Below are positions 1 to 10,872 of a DNA stretch of 64,000 bases, in pieces (position 1 is the first letter of the stretch; each line of letters begins with the position of its first letter). A program made the position numbers and the translations under genes. A model generated the notes under the pieces. It worked only from the letters and a program-made list of their open reading frames with translations, was not told where the DNA came from and searched no databases. Source of the stretch: Lineus longissimus (taxonomy: Eukaryota > Nemertea > Pilidiophora > Heteronemertea > Lineidae); NCBI RefSeq assembly GCF_910592395.1, contig NC_088317.1, forward strand, positions 7,876,001-7,940,000, in the 5' to 3' direction.

Positions 1-59
1 TAACCCCTGTTCGACGTACGTTTATCCCTATAATGAACTCAGGATTAGATCCTGCCACA
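1..59 (+). repeat. 3' end of the 5' LTR
   Basis: These bases repeat the end of the LTR at 6185-6243 (starting taacccctgttcgacg and ending gccaca), with a single substitution (aggattaga versus aggattgga). The rest of the LTR lies upstream of the window. Confidence 0.92.
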
Positions 60-445
60 CTGATAAGATTCAACGGGGGAAAAAGCTTTTGAAAAAGCCA
101 AAAACCGTGAGTAGAAGCCAAATTCCAATTAGTCCTGGAGACGAGGTCGATTTGAGTACTTTGGACATACACAAGGCCCAGCCACGCTGCCGCTTGTAAC
201 GGTCTTTGGGACGAGGTTTATTGGGGAATTCCAGTTTCGAGTGTCCACTGAGTCAACATAGTGAAGCTCAACAAGGGGCAAGATAGAAGATGCCGGGCGA
301 TGAAGATGGCGCTGGAAGCGCTAGAACTGAAGGTGCTGGGACGGAAAACCCAAATGCCAGCAGTAATTAGGATACTGGTGGTGAGAACGCTGCTGACGGA
401 ATAAATACAAGAAAGGCTGCAGAAAAACAGGCTCGAGACAGAGAG
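60..445 (+). other. BEL/Pao leader and likely original gag start
   Basis: This is the untranslated leader after the 5' LTR. An ATG at 290 is in frame with the long gag frame that follows, but an in-frame TAG at 368-370 interrupts it. The original gag probably started at 290 and this copy carries a nonsense change. I cannot assign a primer-binding tRNA. Confidence 0.6.
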
Positions 446-1396
446 GTGAAGACACTTATCCGTAGACGATCATCATTGTCAGGACAGGTCACTGCCAAGA
501 AGAACTGCCTACTGAAGCTGATGGAAACTGGCGACTCCGAGAAAGTGGAAGGCGTATTCAGGCAATATGAACAAGCCGTAGAAAAGTTAAGAGCGTGCCA
601 TGATGAAGTTCAAGGAATGTTGCAGCCCACGGAACGACCGAAAGATCAGGCGTACTTCGACACTAAGATTGATCAAGTGGGATGTGAGGTGATTGGCTGG
701 ATTGAGTCAATGACCGAGTATGAACAAGAAGAAGAAGAAGATGATCTGTACACACCAATGACGAGAGGCCTTGGCGCCAGAAGAAGCTTTACACCCAGGA
801 TAGGGTCGTCTCCTAGAATGAGTGAAGCGGCGAACACCAGCCAGATATCCCAAGCGACAGAGAGAGCATTGTCAACGATTGCAGACACCCAGCGTGATCT
901 AACAAAGCAGATGAGGATGCCAAGAGCTGAACCTGAGATCTTTAGTGGGGATGAAACCAATTTTAGAGAATTTCTAGTTGACTTCGAAGAGTACATTATC
1001 AAGTGGGCAGATACCAACAGGGAACGACTGACGCAGCTCAGGGCATTCACATCTGGTACACCCCATGAGCTCGTACGAGGATGCATTCATTTAACTCCGC
1101 ACCAGGGATATGCTGAAGCAATGAAACTTCTTGAGACAAGATATGGCGCTCCGTATGATGCCAGCAGAGCATACCTGAGAAAGATCCGAGCATGGCAGAA
1201 GTTAACGATGAAGTCACCAGAGGAATTTGACAGATTCGCTATTTTGCTGAGGGATAGCTTCAATGCATTGACTGGACTTGGACGCTTGACAGAGTTGGAA
1301 CACCCATCCATGATGGCAGAAATCGTTGAGAAGCTAACAAACCGCATGAAGTACAAATGGATCAAGGAAGACACTGATGTTTTTGGGAAGACATGA
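446..1396 (+). CDS. BEL/Pao Gag, DUF1759-like structural region (316 aa open segment)
   Basis: This is the longest intact piece of the element. The N-terminal half is charged and likely helical. From about residue 165 there is the region typical of the BEL/Pao gag DUF1759 family: an acidic patch, then FREFLVDFEEYI, then a helical stretch around GTPHELVRG and ETRYGAPYDASRAYLRKI. In the family this forms the capsid-like shell that packages element RNA. The frame closes at 1396, just before the CCHC region, which lies in another frame, so a frameshift separates the two. An upstream in-frame ATG (290) is cut off by a stop, so 446 is the first Met of the surviving frame and not necessarily the ancestral start. 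Confidence 0.82.
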   Translation: MKTLIRRRSSLSGQVTAKKNCLLKLMETGDSEKVEGVFRQYEQAVEKLRACHDEVQGMLQPTERPKDQAYFDTKIDQVGCEVIGWIESMTEYEQEEEEDDLYTPMTRGLGARRSFTPRIGSSPRMSEAANTSQISQATERALSTIADTQRDLTKQMRMPRAEPEIFSGDETNFREFLVDFEEYIIKWADTNRERLTQLRAFTSGTPHELVRGCIHLTPHQGYAEAMKLLETRYGAPYDASRAYLRKIRAWQKLTMKSPEEFDRFAILLRDSFNALTGLGRLTELEHPSMMAEIVEKLTNRMKYKWIKEDTDVFGKT

Positions 1397-1466
1397 AACC
1401 TTGCCACCTACCAGAACTTGGTGAAGTTCGTTGAAACACAGGCCAAGGTGTTGATGAATCCGAGGT

Positions 1467-2243
1467 ATGGATCACGACAACCCACTGATGACGACCACAA
1501 GCCCTCCCACACTGAGAGGAAGCAGGATAAGTCAGGAAAGCAGTCATCATGTCCCAGAGCAGTTTTTAGTTAACAAGTCTGGGGAGACAGAAGCAGACCC
1601 TAATAGCTATCCATACTGCCAGCGAGGAGGACACAATGTCACAGATTGTAAGAAGTTAAAGAAGTTGTCCAGAGCTGAGAGGAATGATTTCTTGAAGAAA
1701 ACAGGTCCCTGTTTTAGATGTCTAGACCGTGGTCATCTCGCCAGCGAACATAAAGATGCTAGTAAGCCGACTGGCAACCGATCCAGTGACAATCAAGGTG
1801 GTCAACAGTCCGAGACCAAACCAAAAGGGAAATCAGCTGACAGTGACACCCTGAAGACTGTGAAAGCAGAAGAAGTTAAGTGGCGTAGGATTGGAACCGA
1901 AGAAATGATAGCCATGGCAGTTTTGCCTGTCAAGCTCAGAAGCTTGGACAACAGAGTTGAAGTTACAACAAACGTTTTCCTCGACAATGGTACTGGAGCA
2001 AGCTTCATAACTGATGATTTGGCGAAGAAGATTGGTCTCCGAGGTCAGCCGACAAATGTTGACCTAACCACGATGATACAGAGTTGCGCCAATGTTCCGT
2101 CAAGGAAAATCCGGAATCTTGAAGTCAAGGGACTCAGTCAGGGTGACCAGTGGGTTAAGTTGGATGACCTGTACACGCACAGAACTGTGGCGATCAACCC
2201 ATGGGAAATCCCAACCCTGGATGACGTCAGGAAGTATCAATAA
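1467..2243 (+). pseudogene. BEL/Pao Gag zinc knuckles plus aspartic protease segment
   Basis: About 50 residues in there is a knuckle of the form CQRGGHNVTDC, then a second CFRCLDRGH with the last Cys lost. Two tandem CCHC-type knuckles are usual in BEL/Pao gag. Around 1980 the protease active site reads FLDNGTGASFI. The DNG form in place of DTG/DSG is common in this superfamily, so it is not itself a sign of decay. The frame is displaced from the upstream gag and ends at 2243, before the reverse transcriptase, where more frame changes occur. The protease would normally cleave the Gag-Pol polyprotein. Confidence 0.8.
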
Positions 2244-3474
2244 CTGAAGCGGGTCGATCTGAGGTATATCAATGTCCCAGTTGGCCTGCTGTTTGGAGCA
2301 AATCAACCCGAAGTTATACGACCACTGGCAATCATTCCAACAACTGAGAAGGGGCCTTATGCAATGAAGACCAAGATTGGCTGGACATTGCTGGGACCAG
2401 TGCAGAAGGGCCGGTGCACCGATATGAAGTCGATACGCAGAATCACCGTACAGGAACTAGACTGATTTGAATGCGCACTTCAGCAGAGAGTTTTAACGTC
2501 GGCCCAAGAGGAGAGGAGATCCAATGGTCCAGGAAGGAGGAAGAATTTATGAAGAACCTGTCAGAGACTTCCACCTTTGATGGAGAGAGGTACCATGTTG
2601 GTGTGCCTCTGAAGAACACATTGCCTCCTGTAATTACAGTAGACCAATGGCTCAGAAAAGACTAGTTGGCATTCAGAGGAGAAGCAAGAGAGATTCTACG
2701 TATGCTACTGCCTACAAGGACCAGATGGTCGACTTGAAGAGAAAGATATACGTCGAAAGAGTACCAGAAGCTGAGCTCGACATCCCGGATTGATGGTATT
2801 TACCACACCATGGTGTATTCAGCAAGAAGAAGAACACAAAGATGCGTATAGTCTTTGATGGAGCAGCTGAGACTCGGGGAGTTTCACTCAACAGTTTATG
2901 TAAAAAGGGACCAGATCTCACCAATCGACTAGACAGGGTCTTGCTGCGATTTCGACATCCAGGCCATGTACCATCAGATTGTAGTTCCCGTTGCTGATAG
3001 GAACTGGTACAGATTCTTGCTCGCAGATGAAGAAGGTGCAACCCAGGATTGGAGATGGACCGTGCACCCTTTTTGATCGAAGCCATCCCCATCAGTTGCC
3101 TGTCACGCCTTAAAATGTGGACTGGAATGTCAAGGGAATCCAGAGAACAGAGACATATCGATCGCGGCACAACGAGCGTTCTATGTTGACGACAACCTAG
3201 ACAGTTATGCTGATTGTCAAGAAGGAGTTGTAGCAGTTGAAGCTGTGGACCAGACTTGCATCCAGTCAGGCTTTACGAAGAGAAAGTATGCAAGCAATTG
3301 CCCAGAGGTACTTCAAGGGATACCTGAAGAGCCTCGAGCTAAAGTTGAGGCTGAGGTCAGCTTAACTAACGATGCCTCGTATGGCCATGGATCCTGAATT
3401 GCAGAACGATCGTCCAGAGTCTCTGCAAACTGAAGCTGAGTTGGGATGAACAGATACCTGAGGAGTACCTGAAG
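2244..3474 (+). pseudogene. BEL/Pao reverse transcriptase, frameshifted
   Basis: No single frame spans this interval, but reverse-transcriptase pieces can be read in changing frames. The LPHHGVF and KMRIVFDGAAETRGVSLN region is near 2800-2900, and a quasi-duplicated segment follows to 3200. Multiple stops and frame changes occur between 2240 and 3470. In the family this enzyme copies element RNA to cDNA in cytoplasmic particles. In this copy it cannot be made as one protein. Confidence 0.72.
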
Positions 3475-4010
3475 TTGTGGACCAGCTGGCAGAAGGGAAC
3501 CGACGCTATCACCAAGATTGAATTCGAAAGATGCATCACTAGCTACACCTACGACCCTGAGGCCACGTACCAGCTTCATGTTTTTGGCGACGCCTCAGAA
3601 CGAGGGCATGGAGTTGCAGCCTATGTCCGCACTAGAAACAGAGAGGGAATAGAATCCAAGCTGGTACTCGCCAGGTCCCGAGTCAACCCACTGAAGGGGG
3701 AAACCATTCCCAGAGCGGAATTGGTCGCCGCTACACTTAGTGCGAGAACCACAGCCAAGTTGAAGACAGAATTGCGTCTGTCATTCGAGAAAGCTGTCAA
3801 CTGGACTGACAGTCGCATAGTCCTTGACTACCTGAGAAATGACAACATTAGGATGCCAGTATTCACTTGAAACAGAGTTGGTACCATACTGACGCTCACC
3901 AAGGTAGAAGATTGGCGACATGTACCTGGAACTGATAACCAAGCTGATATTGCTTCCAAGGGAGGTGGAGTCAAGGAGCTGAGTGGAAGTCTGTGGCATC
4001 ATGGCCCCGA
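3475..4010 (+). pseudogene. BEL/Pao RNase H domain
   Basis: The frame at 3475-3870 has the RNase H start HVFGDASERGHGVAAYVR (catalytic Asp in GDAS), then IPRAELVAATL (catalytic Glu) and NWTDSRIVLDYL (catalytic Asp). After a stop at 3868, the linker motif WRHVPGTDNQADIASKG is readable to about 4000. The three visible acidic residues suggest the fold was functional before the frame broke. Confidence 0.82.
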
Positions 4011-4151
4011 GTTCTTGCTACTACCTGAGCAAGAATGGCCAGAAGAACCGAAAGAAACCAATACCGAAGCTGTAAACTGTGTTGATGTCAGCGAGCCGAC
4101 GTTGAACCATGGCTTGCAGACTACGATTGCCACCTTACAGAAAATCTCGGA

Positions 4152-4667
4152 ATGGAAGAAGATAGTCTACTTTGCAGAAACCTTGTTGAGAACAACATAA
4201 GAGTTCAAACACTGCCCATGGTGGAGCTAAGACGTAGGGCAAGACATGCAGTCCTAAGGGTCATTCAGCATGCACTCTACGGGGAAGAGATACAGAAGCT
4301 CAAGAAGAACCAGACAGTTTATAAGACCAGTCACATTCGTAATCTATGCCCGTACCCAGAGAATGGATTACTTCGAGTAGGAGGAAGGTTGGAGGAGTCC
4401 ACATTGCCACATGAAGGAAAGCACCCAATCATCCTTCCCGGTAAAGAGCCACTGGTATGGAAGCTGATTCGTCGAACTCACATGATGGAGGGTCACGTCG
4501 GCAGACATCACGTCATGTCTACTCTGTGCATGGAGTATTGGATCGTTGGAGTGACAACCGCTGCCAAGAATGTTCTGAAGCACTGTGTACCTTCTGCCAA
4601 GTACCAAGCTTCTCTGATGTCTCAGAAAAATTGGATCCCTGCCCATGGACTGGATATCTGCAACTAG
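4152..4667 (+). pseudogene. BEL/Pao integrase N-terminal zinc-binding region
   Basis: The 171-residue open segment includes the conserved run leading to HPIILPGKEPLVWKLIRRTH, HVGRHHVMSTL and then CVPSAKY, the His-His then Cys region that binds zinc in BEL/Pao integrases. It overlaps the end of the preceding frame (4015-4200). The frame shifts again at about 4600 before the catalytic core. Confidence 0.78.
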
Positions 4668-5564
4668 ATCCATTGAATGTGAAGGAGTCGATTACTTTGG
4701 ACCGTTATACGCCGTTGTATCACGCCGTCAGTACAAGCGCTATGGAGTGCTGTTCTCCTTCAACTTCACTTGAGCAATACACCTAGAGGTAGCACGACGG
4801 ATGAATACGCCATCATGCCTGCTAGCAGTTAGTCGATTCATGAATCGTCGAGGAAAGCCTAGAAAGTTTCGTTCTGACAACGGGACCAATCTGTTGGAGC
4901 TTGCAAGGAAATGAGAGATGACTTGATCAAGATGAATGAGGAGATGCAAATCCAAAGGAAGTTAGCTAAGGAGGAAATAGAATGGGAATTTAGCCCTCCC
5001 ACAGCCAGTAACTTCGGAGGACACTATGAGCGTCAAATTAGATCTGTTAGAAAGATCTTATTCGGACTCGCGAACAGACAGAGATTGGAGGAAGAGGAAC
5101 TACAGACAGTACTGGTAAAGACAAAGTGGATAGTAAACAGCCATCCGCTTACTGCTAGTAGTAGGTCTGATCCATCTACAGTTGCCATTACGCCGAACCA
5201 CTTGATGGGACTGAACACTGTCGAGACTGATACTACGTTAACCGAGGAGGGTAACATCTACCGTGGTAGATGGAAGTGTGTAAACCACGTCACGAACAAA
5301 GTTTGGAAGCAGTTCAACAAGTTGTATGTTACGTCGTTACAGGAGAGAACCAAATGGCAGGATACGAAACCCGATCTGCAACTTGATGACATCGTTTTAG
5401 TACAGGATCCGTCAGTCGGGAGAGTCTATTGGCCGGTGGACAGAGTCGTAAGCGTCACTGCTGGAGGAGATGGACACGTTAGATCTTGTGAAGTTCAAAC
5501 CAAGAACGGAGTGTACCGCAGACCAACCAACAAGTTGGCCAGATTGATTGTATCCAAGGACTGA
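4668..5564 (+). pseudogene. BEL/Pao integrase core and DUF5641-like C-terminus
   Basis: The first part (4668-4910) has integrase-core remnants such as NRRGKPRKFRSDNGTN in mixed frames. The open frame 4911-5564 then carries EWEFSPPTASNFGGHYER (the end of the catalytic core, with its Glu region) and a C-terminal part typical of DUF5641 (IVLVQDPSVGRVYWPVDRV, then RSCEVQTKNGVYRRPTNKL). The frame ends with TGA at about 5564, close to the end of the internal region. Confidence 0.82.
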
Positions 5565-5820
5565 ACTGTCAGATCACCAAATGATTTTATCAATGAGAAC
5601 TTTACTGCGCTGCGCTGATTTCAAGTTAAACTAGTAGTTGCTGCACTTCTTAGAAACTATAATCTGCGCTTTAGTTTTTGGACATGTTTTAGTTGAATCC
5701 GGAGTAGTCATAGTCCACCGCATTAGTAGTTATGTGTTGACAATATTGTGTTAGATGTTCAGTGATTCATTGTTTTATATTGGACTGGTAAATCCGAAGG
5801 AGTTGGATTTAAGGGGCCGG

Positions 5821-6243
5821 TGTTGATGGATTTAATATGCCCATCAGTACCCTCATAATTTTAGTATCTCAGAACGAGGCTTTTGCCTGAGACACGAGGA
5901 ATGATCAGGAATGAAAGCCGTGAGGCAAACATTTGGACAAAGTTTGGCCCTGTGAATTATGACTTCGGAACTTTTATAGGGAACGGGCCACAATCGTGTG
6001 AGTTAAATTCCTCCTTGTTAATTTGGACACTTTGGTTATCGCTTTTATCAACCATAACTTGTGTAATCTTGCTTTTATTTCAGATCAGTTTTTATTCTTG
6101 CTATCGTGACAAGACTACATTGCCAGAACGCTGTACGTTTGATGCTTGAAGAACTCGATAATAAAACCAGTTTGTACGTTATTTTAACCCCTGTTCGACG
6201 TACGTTTATCCCTATAATGAACTCAGGATTGGATCCTGCCACA
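5821..6243 (+). repeat. BEL/Pao 3' LTR
   Basis: A polypurine-like tract (aaggggccgg, 5811-5820) is followed directly by TGTTGATGG. The repeat ends with GCCACA at 6243. Its last 59 bases match the window start. The length is about 423 bp. An apparent 88-codon open frame inside it is not supported as a gene. Confidence 0.88.
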
Positions 6244-7165
6244 GTATCAAATGTCTAGGACAATTAATGACGAAACGTGCTACCTTTGCTGAAATTTAAG
6301 AGTTTGACCTCTGAGACCTTCAAAAATTGGTCAAATCAAAAACCCTTTTATTATGCCATGTAGTCTCATCAGAATTATTCACAGTAAATGTTTCATGGTT
6401 CTAACTATCAGCATTTATTAGATATTGACAAAATAAGCTTTTCAAATATGCCCAACTGGAGCCCTGAATGTAGGTCAAATGGCGATGATTTTCTGTGTGT
6501 CAAGTCATGTTGTCATAACCTAGCCTCATAACATAATTGCCTTAGTCATATTTTGGCCAAATGTGAAAATTAATTGCCTTTGTCACTTTTCTGTGTCATG
6601 TGGTCTCATCAGAAGTATTCACAGTAAATGTTTCATGGTTCTAACTATCAGCATTTATTAGATATTGACAAAATAAGCTTTTCAAATATGCCCAACTGGA
6701 GCCCTGAATGTAGGTCAAATGGCGATGATTTTCTGTGCGTCAAGTCATGTTGTCATAACCTAGCCTCATAGCATAATTGCCTTAGTCATATTTTGGCCAA
6801 ATGTGAAAATTAATTGCCTTTGTCACTTTTCTGTGTTATTTAAGCATTGTTTACTTATTTAATGGCTTTAAAAAAAGTTGAGACATCTATTATAAGTTAT
6901 TGTTAAAGTTTGAACAAAAATTTCCAAAGCGTTTTCTAAAAAATAGTTTTCTTGAATTTTTCTCAAAACCTTCAAATATGAGTTAGGCAATTATGCTATG
7001 AGGCTAACATCAAGACATCCACACACCAAGTTTCACTACAGACTACATGACATATAAGTGTTTTTCATTTGACCTACTTTTGAAGGACACAGAGGTCAAA
7101 CTCTGAAATTTCAGCAAATTCGTCATTAATTTTCCTAGACATTTGATATGTAGAAACCTATTCGG
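6244..7165. mobile_element. Foldback (inverted-repeat) element with internal 240-bp tandem duplication
   Basis: Bases 6247-6330 (starting atcaaatgtctaggacaatt) are the reverse complement, with scattered changes, of 7085-7160. Further in, the tagcctcataacataattgcc region also recurs inverted near 6975-7020. Between the arms, a block of about 240 bp starting near 6357 is repeated almost exactly from 6597. The BEL/Pao LTR abuts the left arm, so that element probably inserted at this edge. I saw no coding content. Confidence 0.75.
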
Positions 7166-7241
7166 TATCTGCACATATTAACAAAAACTCAGGTCAATGT
7201 GACCTTTTTCCGACCTGATTCCATTATCAATTTTAACATCA

Positions 7242-7472
7242 GTGCAGAAATGTGACTTGAAATCACCTTTATTTGAACACTTGTTAACAAACCCTGTCTA
7301 CAAAATCCTCTTGAACTCAGTTGAAATGATTTGTTCAAATGTGGAGAACATTAGTGTAAGAAAAATACATGAAGCAATTCAGCAAATAATGAGGATTAGA
7401 GCCAAGCTCAATAGGGATCAGGGTCTGTTTCTGTCTTATGCATATAACCGGATTATTCAATCAGACAATTAG
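7242..7472 (+). other. Unrecognised 76-codon open segment
   Basis: This open reading segment has ordinary amino-acid composition (for example KIHEAIQQIMRIRAKLNRDQGLFLSYAYNRI) and lies just outside the foldback element. I do not recognise a family. No splice sites or partner exons were identified. It may be a fragment of a repeat-encoded protein or chance. Confidence 0.2.
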
Positions 7473-7645
7473 TTTTCCTGCACATACATATTATACTTAT
7501 TACACCTGAAGACGCCTTTGAGAATGCAAGGCAAAACATTGTGTGGACTGCAAAAGACACTCAAGAGTGATATCCATAGAACTTTTGAACTTTATAAGAT
7601 GCACTCTGAAAATATACCAAGGACCTTACCTCTCAGGTGTATGTA

Positions 7646-7880
7646 CACTCATGGTCAAAAGTTTATGGACACCAGATTTTGCACATTTTCTCAAAAACGG
7701 CTAATCCTTTTTTACCCAAATTTTCACCAATGGTGGAGAATCTTCTTGGCATTCGAATGATATCATAGTTGATATCAGGACCAATTGCATAACAAAGTTA
7801 TTACATAATTTTGAGAGGCATCTATTTTTAGCTCACCTCTTAGCAGAGGTGAGCTTATCCCATACCATGGCGTCCGTCGT

Positions 7881-7945
<65 letters not shown>

Positions 7946-9973
7946 CGTCGTCCGTCGTCCGTTAGCAGGGCACGTTTCGTAACTGTTAGAGCTATTGAGT
8001 TGAAACTTAGTACACATGTACCCTTATGTAATGATACCTTGGAGACCAAGTTTCGCTCCGATTCGTTTCACGGTTTGGCCACCAGGGGGCCAAACGTTAA
8101 AAGTAAAAATATGCAATATCTCCCTTAATAGTGGTCGGGAAATTTTGAAAAAAATATGGTAGGTACTTCTAGCAAAGGTGCATCATATATCCTCCGGGTT
8201 TTTGATTTGACCTCCTTTTCAAGGTCATAGAGGTCAAAGTTTGCTGATTCACTGAACAGTAGCATGTTTCCTATCTATTTTAGCTAGAAGGTTTTAAACC
8301 AGTGTGGACATGTATCTGGGGATTCTCTATTCCACCCCTAAAATTTCGGCCGTTCGGACATCAAATATGGCCGCCAGGCAGCCATCTTGAAAAATAAACA
8401 CAGTACTATTACTCCGAAACTAATGATCGGATTGCAACCAAATTTGATCTGGATGTATATCTATGTACTCTCTACTAAATCCTTGATTTTTTATCAAATG
8501 TGATAGCCAATATGGGTGCCAGGGGGGCATCTTGAAAAATTCTTAGTTTGGCCACCTGGGGGCCAAATTTAATGTCCAAAGTTAAAATGTTTGATTGCTC
8601 GTTTAATAGTGGTCTGATTTTCATAACATTTTTATGGTAGGTACTCCTAGCAAGGATACATTTCATTAATGTGGGTTTTTGATTTGACCTACTTCTCAAG
8701 GTCACAGAGGTCAAAGTTTTCCTATGGCACTGCCATTTTACAATGACGGCACGTTTTGTCACTGCTTTAGCTACAGATCCCTAACTTGGTACGGATGTAC
8801 CCCTATACTCTTAGACTAAACTGCAGTCTTTTTCTGATTCTCAGTTTGGCCAGCAGGGCCCCAAATGTTAATAGTGGACTCTCCCCTAAGGGTGCCTTGA
8901 AATGCTGCTAAGTGGGATGTCATAGTCTAAGCCTAGGCAAATGCAGGATTAATTAACCTCTACAGAGCCCTAGGAATTTCAGATGATGGTTGTTTCTTGT
9001 ACTAGACACAAGCAAACAACATAATTATCCTATTCCTAAGCATTTCCATAATGGGTCATCTGTAAACCAAAGGACTTTTTTTAAAAAGGTGTGTTAATGC
9101 TGATGACTTGTTGCATGGAATTGCTTATTTGTTCTTTTGGTAGGCATGCCGTGCATGTTTTGCTGCTTCAAGCTTTTGTTCTGCTGCTGTTTTAACGATT
9201 ACTGGTCAGATCACAAAATTGTCTACTCTGCTTTGTCATACCTGTAGTCACCTCAATTAAATTCAACTTACGCATTATTTTATCTCTCATGTAATTTCAT
9301 TGTAAAACATTACTTCATTTCTTTCTCACATTTAAAACCATGCTAATGCTTCATCCATCTTCCCTTCACAAGAGGTGAGCACAATGGCCCTGGCCATTTC
9401 ATTCACTTTTTGGTTGATGGATTTTTTTAAATCGAAGTATAAATCTTGCATCATACAGATAACAATGCTAAGACTTTCTGTGAAGAAAGTATTTGAAAAT
9501 ATCATTTACTTTTCATGATATATCAAAATTTTGAGATTCTGAAAATTTTGAGATTTTTCTGATTTTTCGATATATCCTAGTAGTACCCATGTCCCCTGAA
9601 TGAATGGTGATTTTTTTCTGATTTTCAACTAAAGGAACATCTTGAAATTATGATATGAAAATTTGATATTTCGATATATCTCAAAACCGAAATGAGATTT
9701 ATCCAAATTTTTTTCACAGAAAGTCTTAGCAATGTGCAAGATATACTGTAGAGTAAATTTGGTTTTGAAAAATTGATTAACAAAAAAGTAAAAAAAGATA
9801 CCTCCCAAAATTATGTAATAACTTTGTTATGCAATTGGTCCAGATATCAACTATCACGTCGTTTGATAGCCAAGAAGATTCTCCACCATTGGTGAAAATT
9901 TGGGTTCAATAGGATAAGCCGTTTTTGAGAAAATGTGCAAAAACTGGTGTCCATAAACTTTTGACCATGATTG
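7646..9973. mobile_element. Tc1/mariner-like foldback element, host of a nested Helentron-like copy
   Basis: The left end CACTCATGGTCAAAAGTTTA is inverted at the right end (9954-9973, read on the minus strand as CAATCATGGTCAAAAG). Both ends are flanked by TA. Arms of about 175 bp match (7646-7820 versus 9803-9973). A second inverted pair lies inside the right part (9417-9500 versus 9690-9790). The family label rests on the TA duplication and the TIR style only, as no transposase is present. The middle is occupied by the element at 7825-9403. Confidence 0.65.
7825..9403 (+). mobile_element. Helentron-like non-autonomous element, family 1 copy A (complete)
   Basis: The 5' end is a hairpin: AGCTCACCTCT, loop, AGAGGTGAGCT (7829-7854). 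It is followed by a long GTC microsatellite (7868-7965), then a body with about 300-bp family units (cacgtttcgtaac, gggggccaaa, ggtcacagaggtcaaa). The 3' end repeats the hairpin word (AGAGGTGAGCA) and has the stem AATGGCC-CT-GGCCATT before TTCATT. Poly-Asp and poly-Thr open frames on the minus strand arise from the microsatellite and are not genes. Confidence 0.75.
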
Positions 9974-9983
9974 TACATGTAGG

Positions 9984-10868
9984 TCTGGTCATCAAACTCA
10001 ACGGTCATATATCAGGAAACACATATACAGCCAGGTCCACAAGTATGTATCGCATGTGGCGTATTCTAATCCATTCCTGTTTGGTCCGTTACACTATTAT
10101 TTAGATTATAACACAATCATGAACCGACAAATCACACACCGAACCGCGTTTCTGATTTTATTGGTTCGCATATTAATTTTCTTCGGTCGATGTATCGCTG
10201 GTTTGGTTCGGTTCCTAATTAATACTCTAGCCGGATTCTATCGGGGCTCGGTCATCGTAGGTAACAGAATGAGAGATGACGTTCGCGGGAAAACTGCTGG
10301 TGAAAAGGACGGGTGGCTGATTAAAAAAGGCCCTTTATCTTACCGTTTTTAAAACATAATTCCCAATCTAATTCCCGTTGGTATCTATCCAAAACAGCCC
10401 ATACAAAATGATTGAAAATAATTCTCTTGTCCAACCCGGTAGTCAAAATGCGAAGACACAACCCAAAAATCAATGCGTGCGTACATTTGTTTCCAGCAAA
10501 ATTTGAGTGAACTTTGAAAGACAAACTCTTCTACCGCAACATATTTTCAATGATGCATTCCACGCAACACACAGGTACACTTCACTCCAAGACAAAGTGC
10601 CAAAAAAATGTGCAGTGTATACGCACAGAGCAACCAAACTATAGGCTGATTATTCCGAGGTACGCATCATAATGATAAGAAACAGGGGTTTATTTGCATT
10701 TTGATTAGTTGCATCTCCAGTCTCTGTCTGTGGAGAACTATCTATACGCAGTATTTGTGCCTTGCGGCTTGCTTCTTTCTGTCAACAAAATTATTTTATC
10801 TCAAATATTTGTTTTGAGAGAGTCCGCAAATAAAATTTGGGTGAAATGTTTACTATTTTACTACTTCT
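9984..10868. other. No recognised feature
   Basis: This is AT-rich sequence. A 98-codon open segment on the plus strand (10056-10352) has no recognisable domain, splice support or composition shift, so I do not call it a gene. Confidence 0.5.
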
Positions 10869-10872
10869 TTAA

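Larger units (their letters stand above)
1..6243 (+). mobile_element. BEL/Pao LTR retrotransposon, 5' LTR truncated by window edge
   Basis: The domain order read along the plus strand is gag (DUF1759-like), CCHC knuckles, aspartic protease, reverse transcriptase, RNase H, integrase zinc-binding region, integrase core and DUF5641-like tail. This order is characteristic of BEL/Pao. The first 59 bases match bases 6185-6243 with one difference, so they are the ends of the two LTRs. Coding continuity is broken by several frameshifts and stops, so the copy looks non-autonomous. The bases after the 3' LTR (gtatc) may be the target duplication, but the left flank lies outside the window. Confidence 0.93.

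Noticed and set aside
5883-6149. Envelope-like membrane protein in the BEL/Pao element
   Set aside because: The 88-codon hydrophobic frame lies wholly within the LTR and has no envelope motifs.
7775-8049. Open frames with long poly-Asp or poly-Thr runs on the minus strand
   Set aside because: They are direct translations of the GTC microsatellite at the head of a repeat element. The same occurs at 15420-15602.
10056-10352. 98-codon open segment as a gene
   Set aside because: No recognisable domain, splice partner or compositional support.
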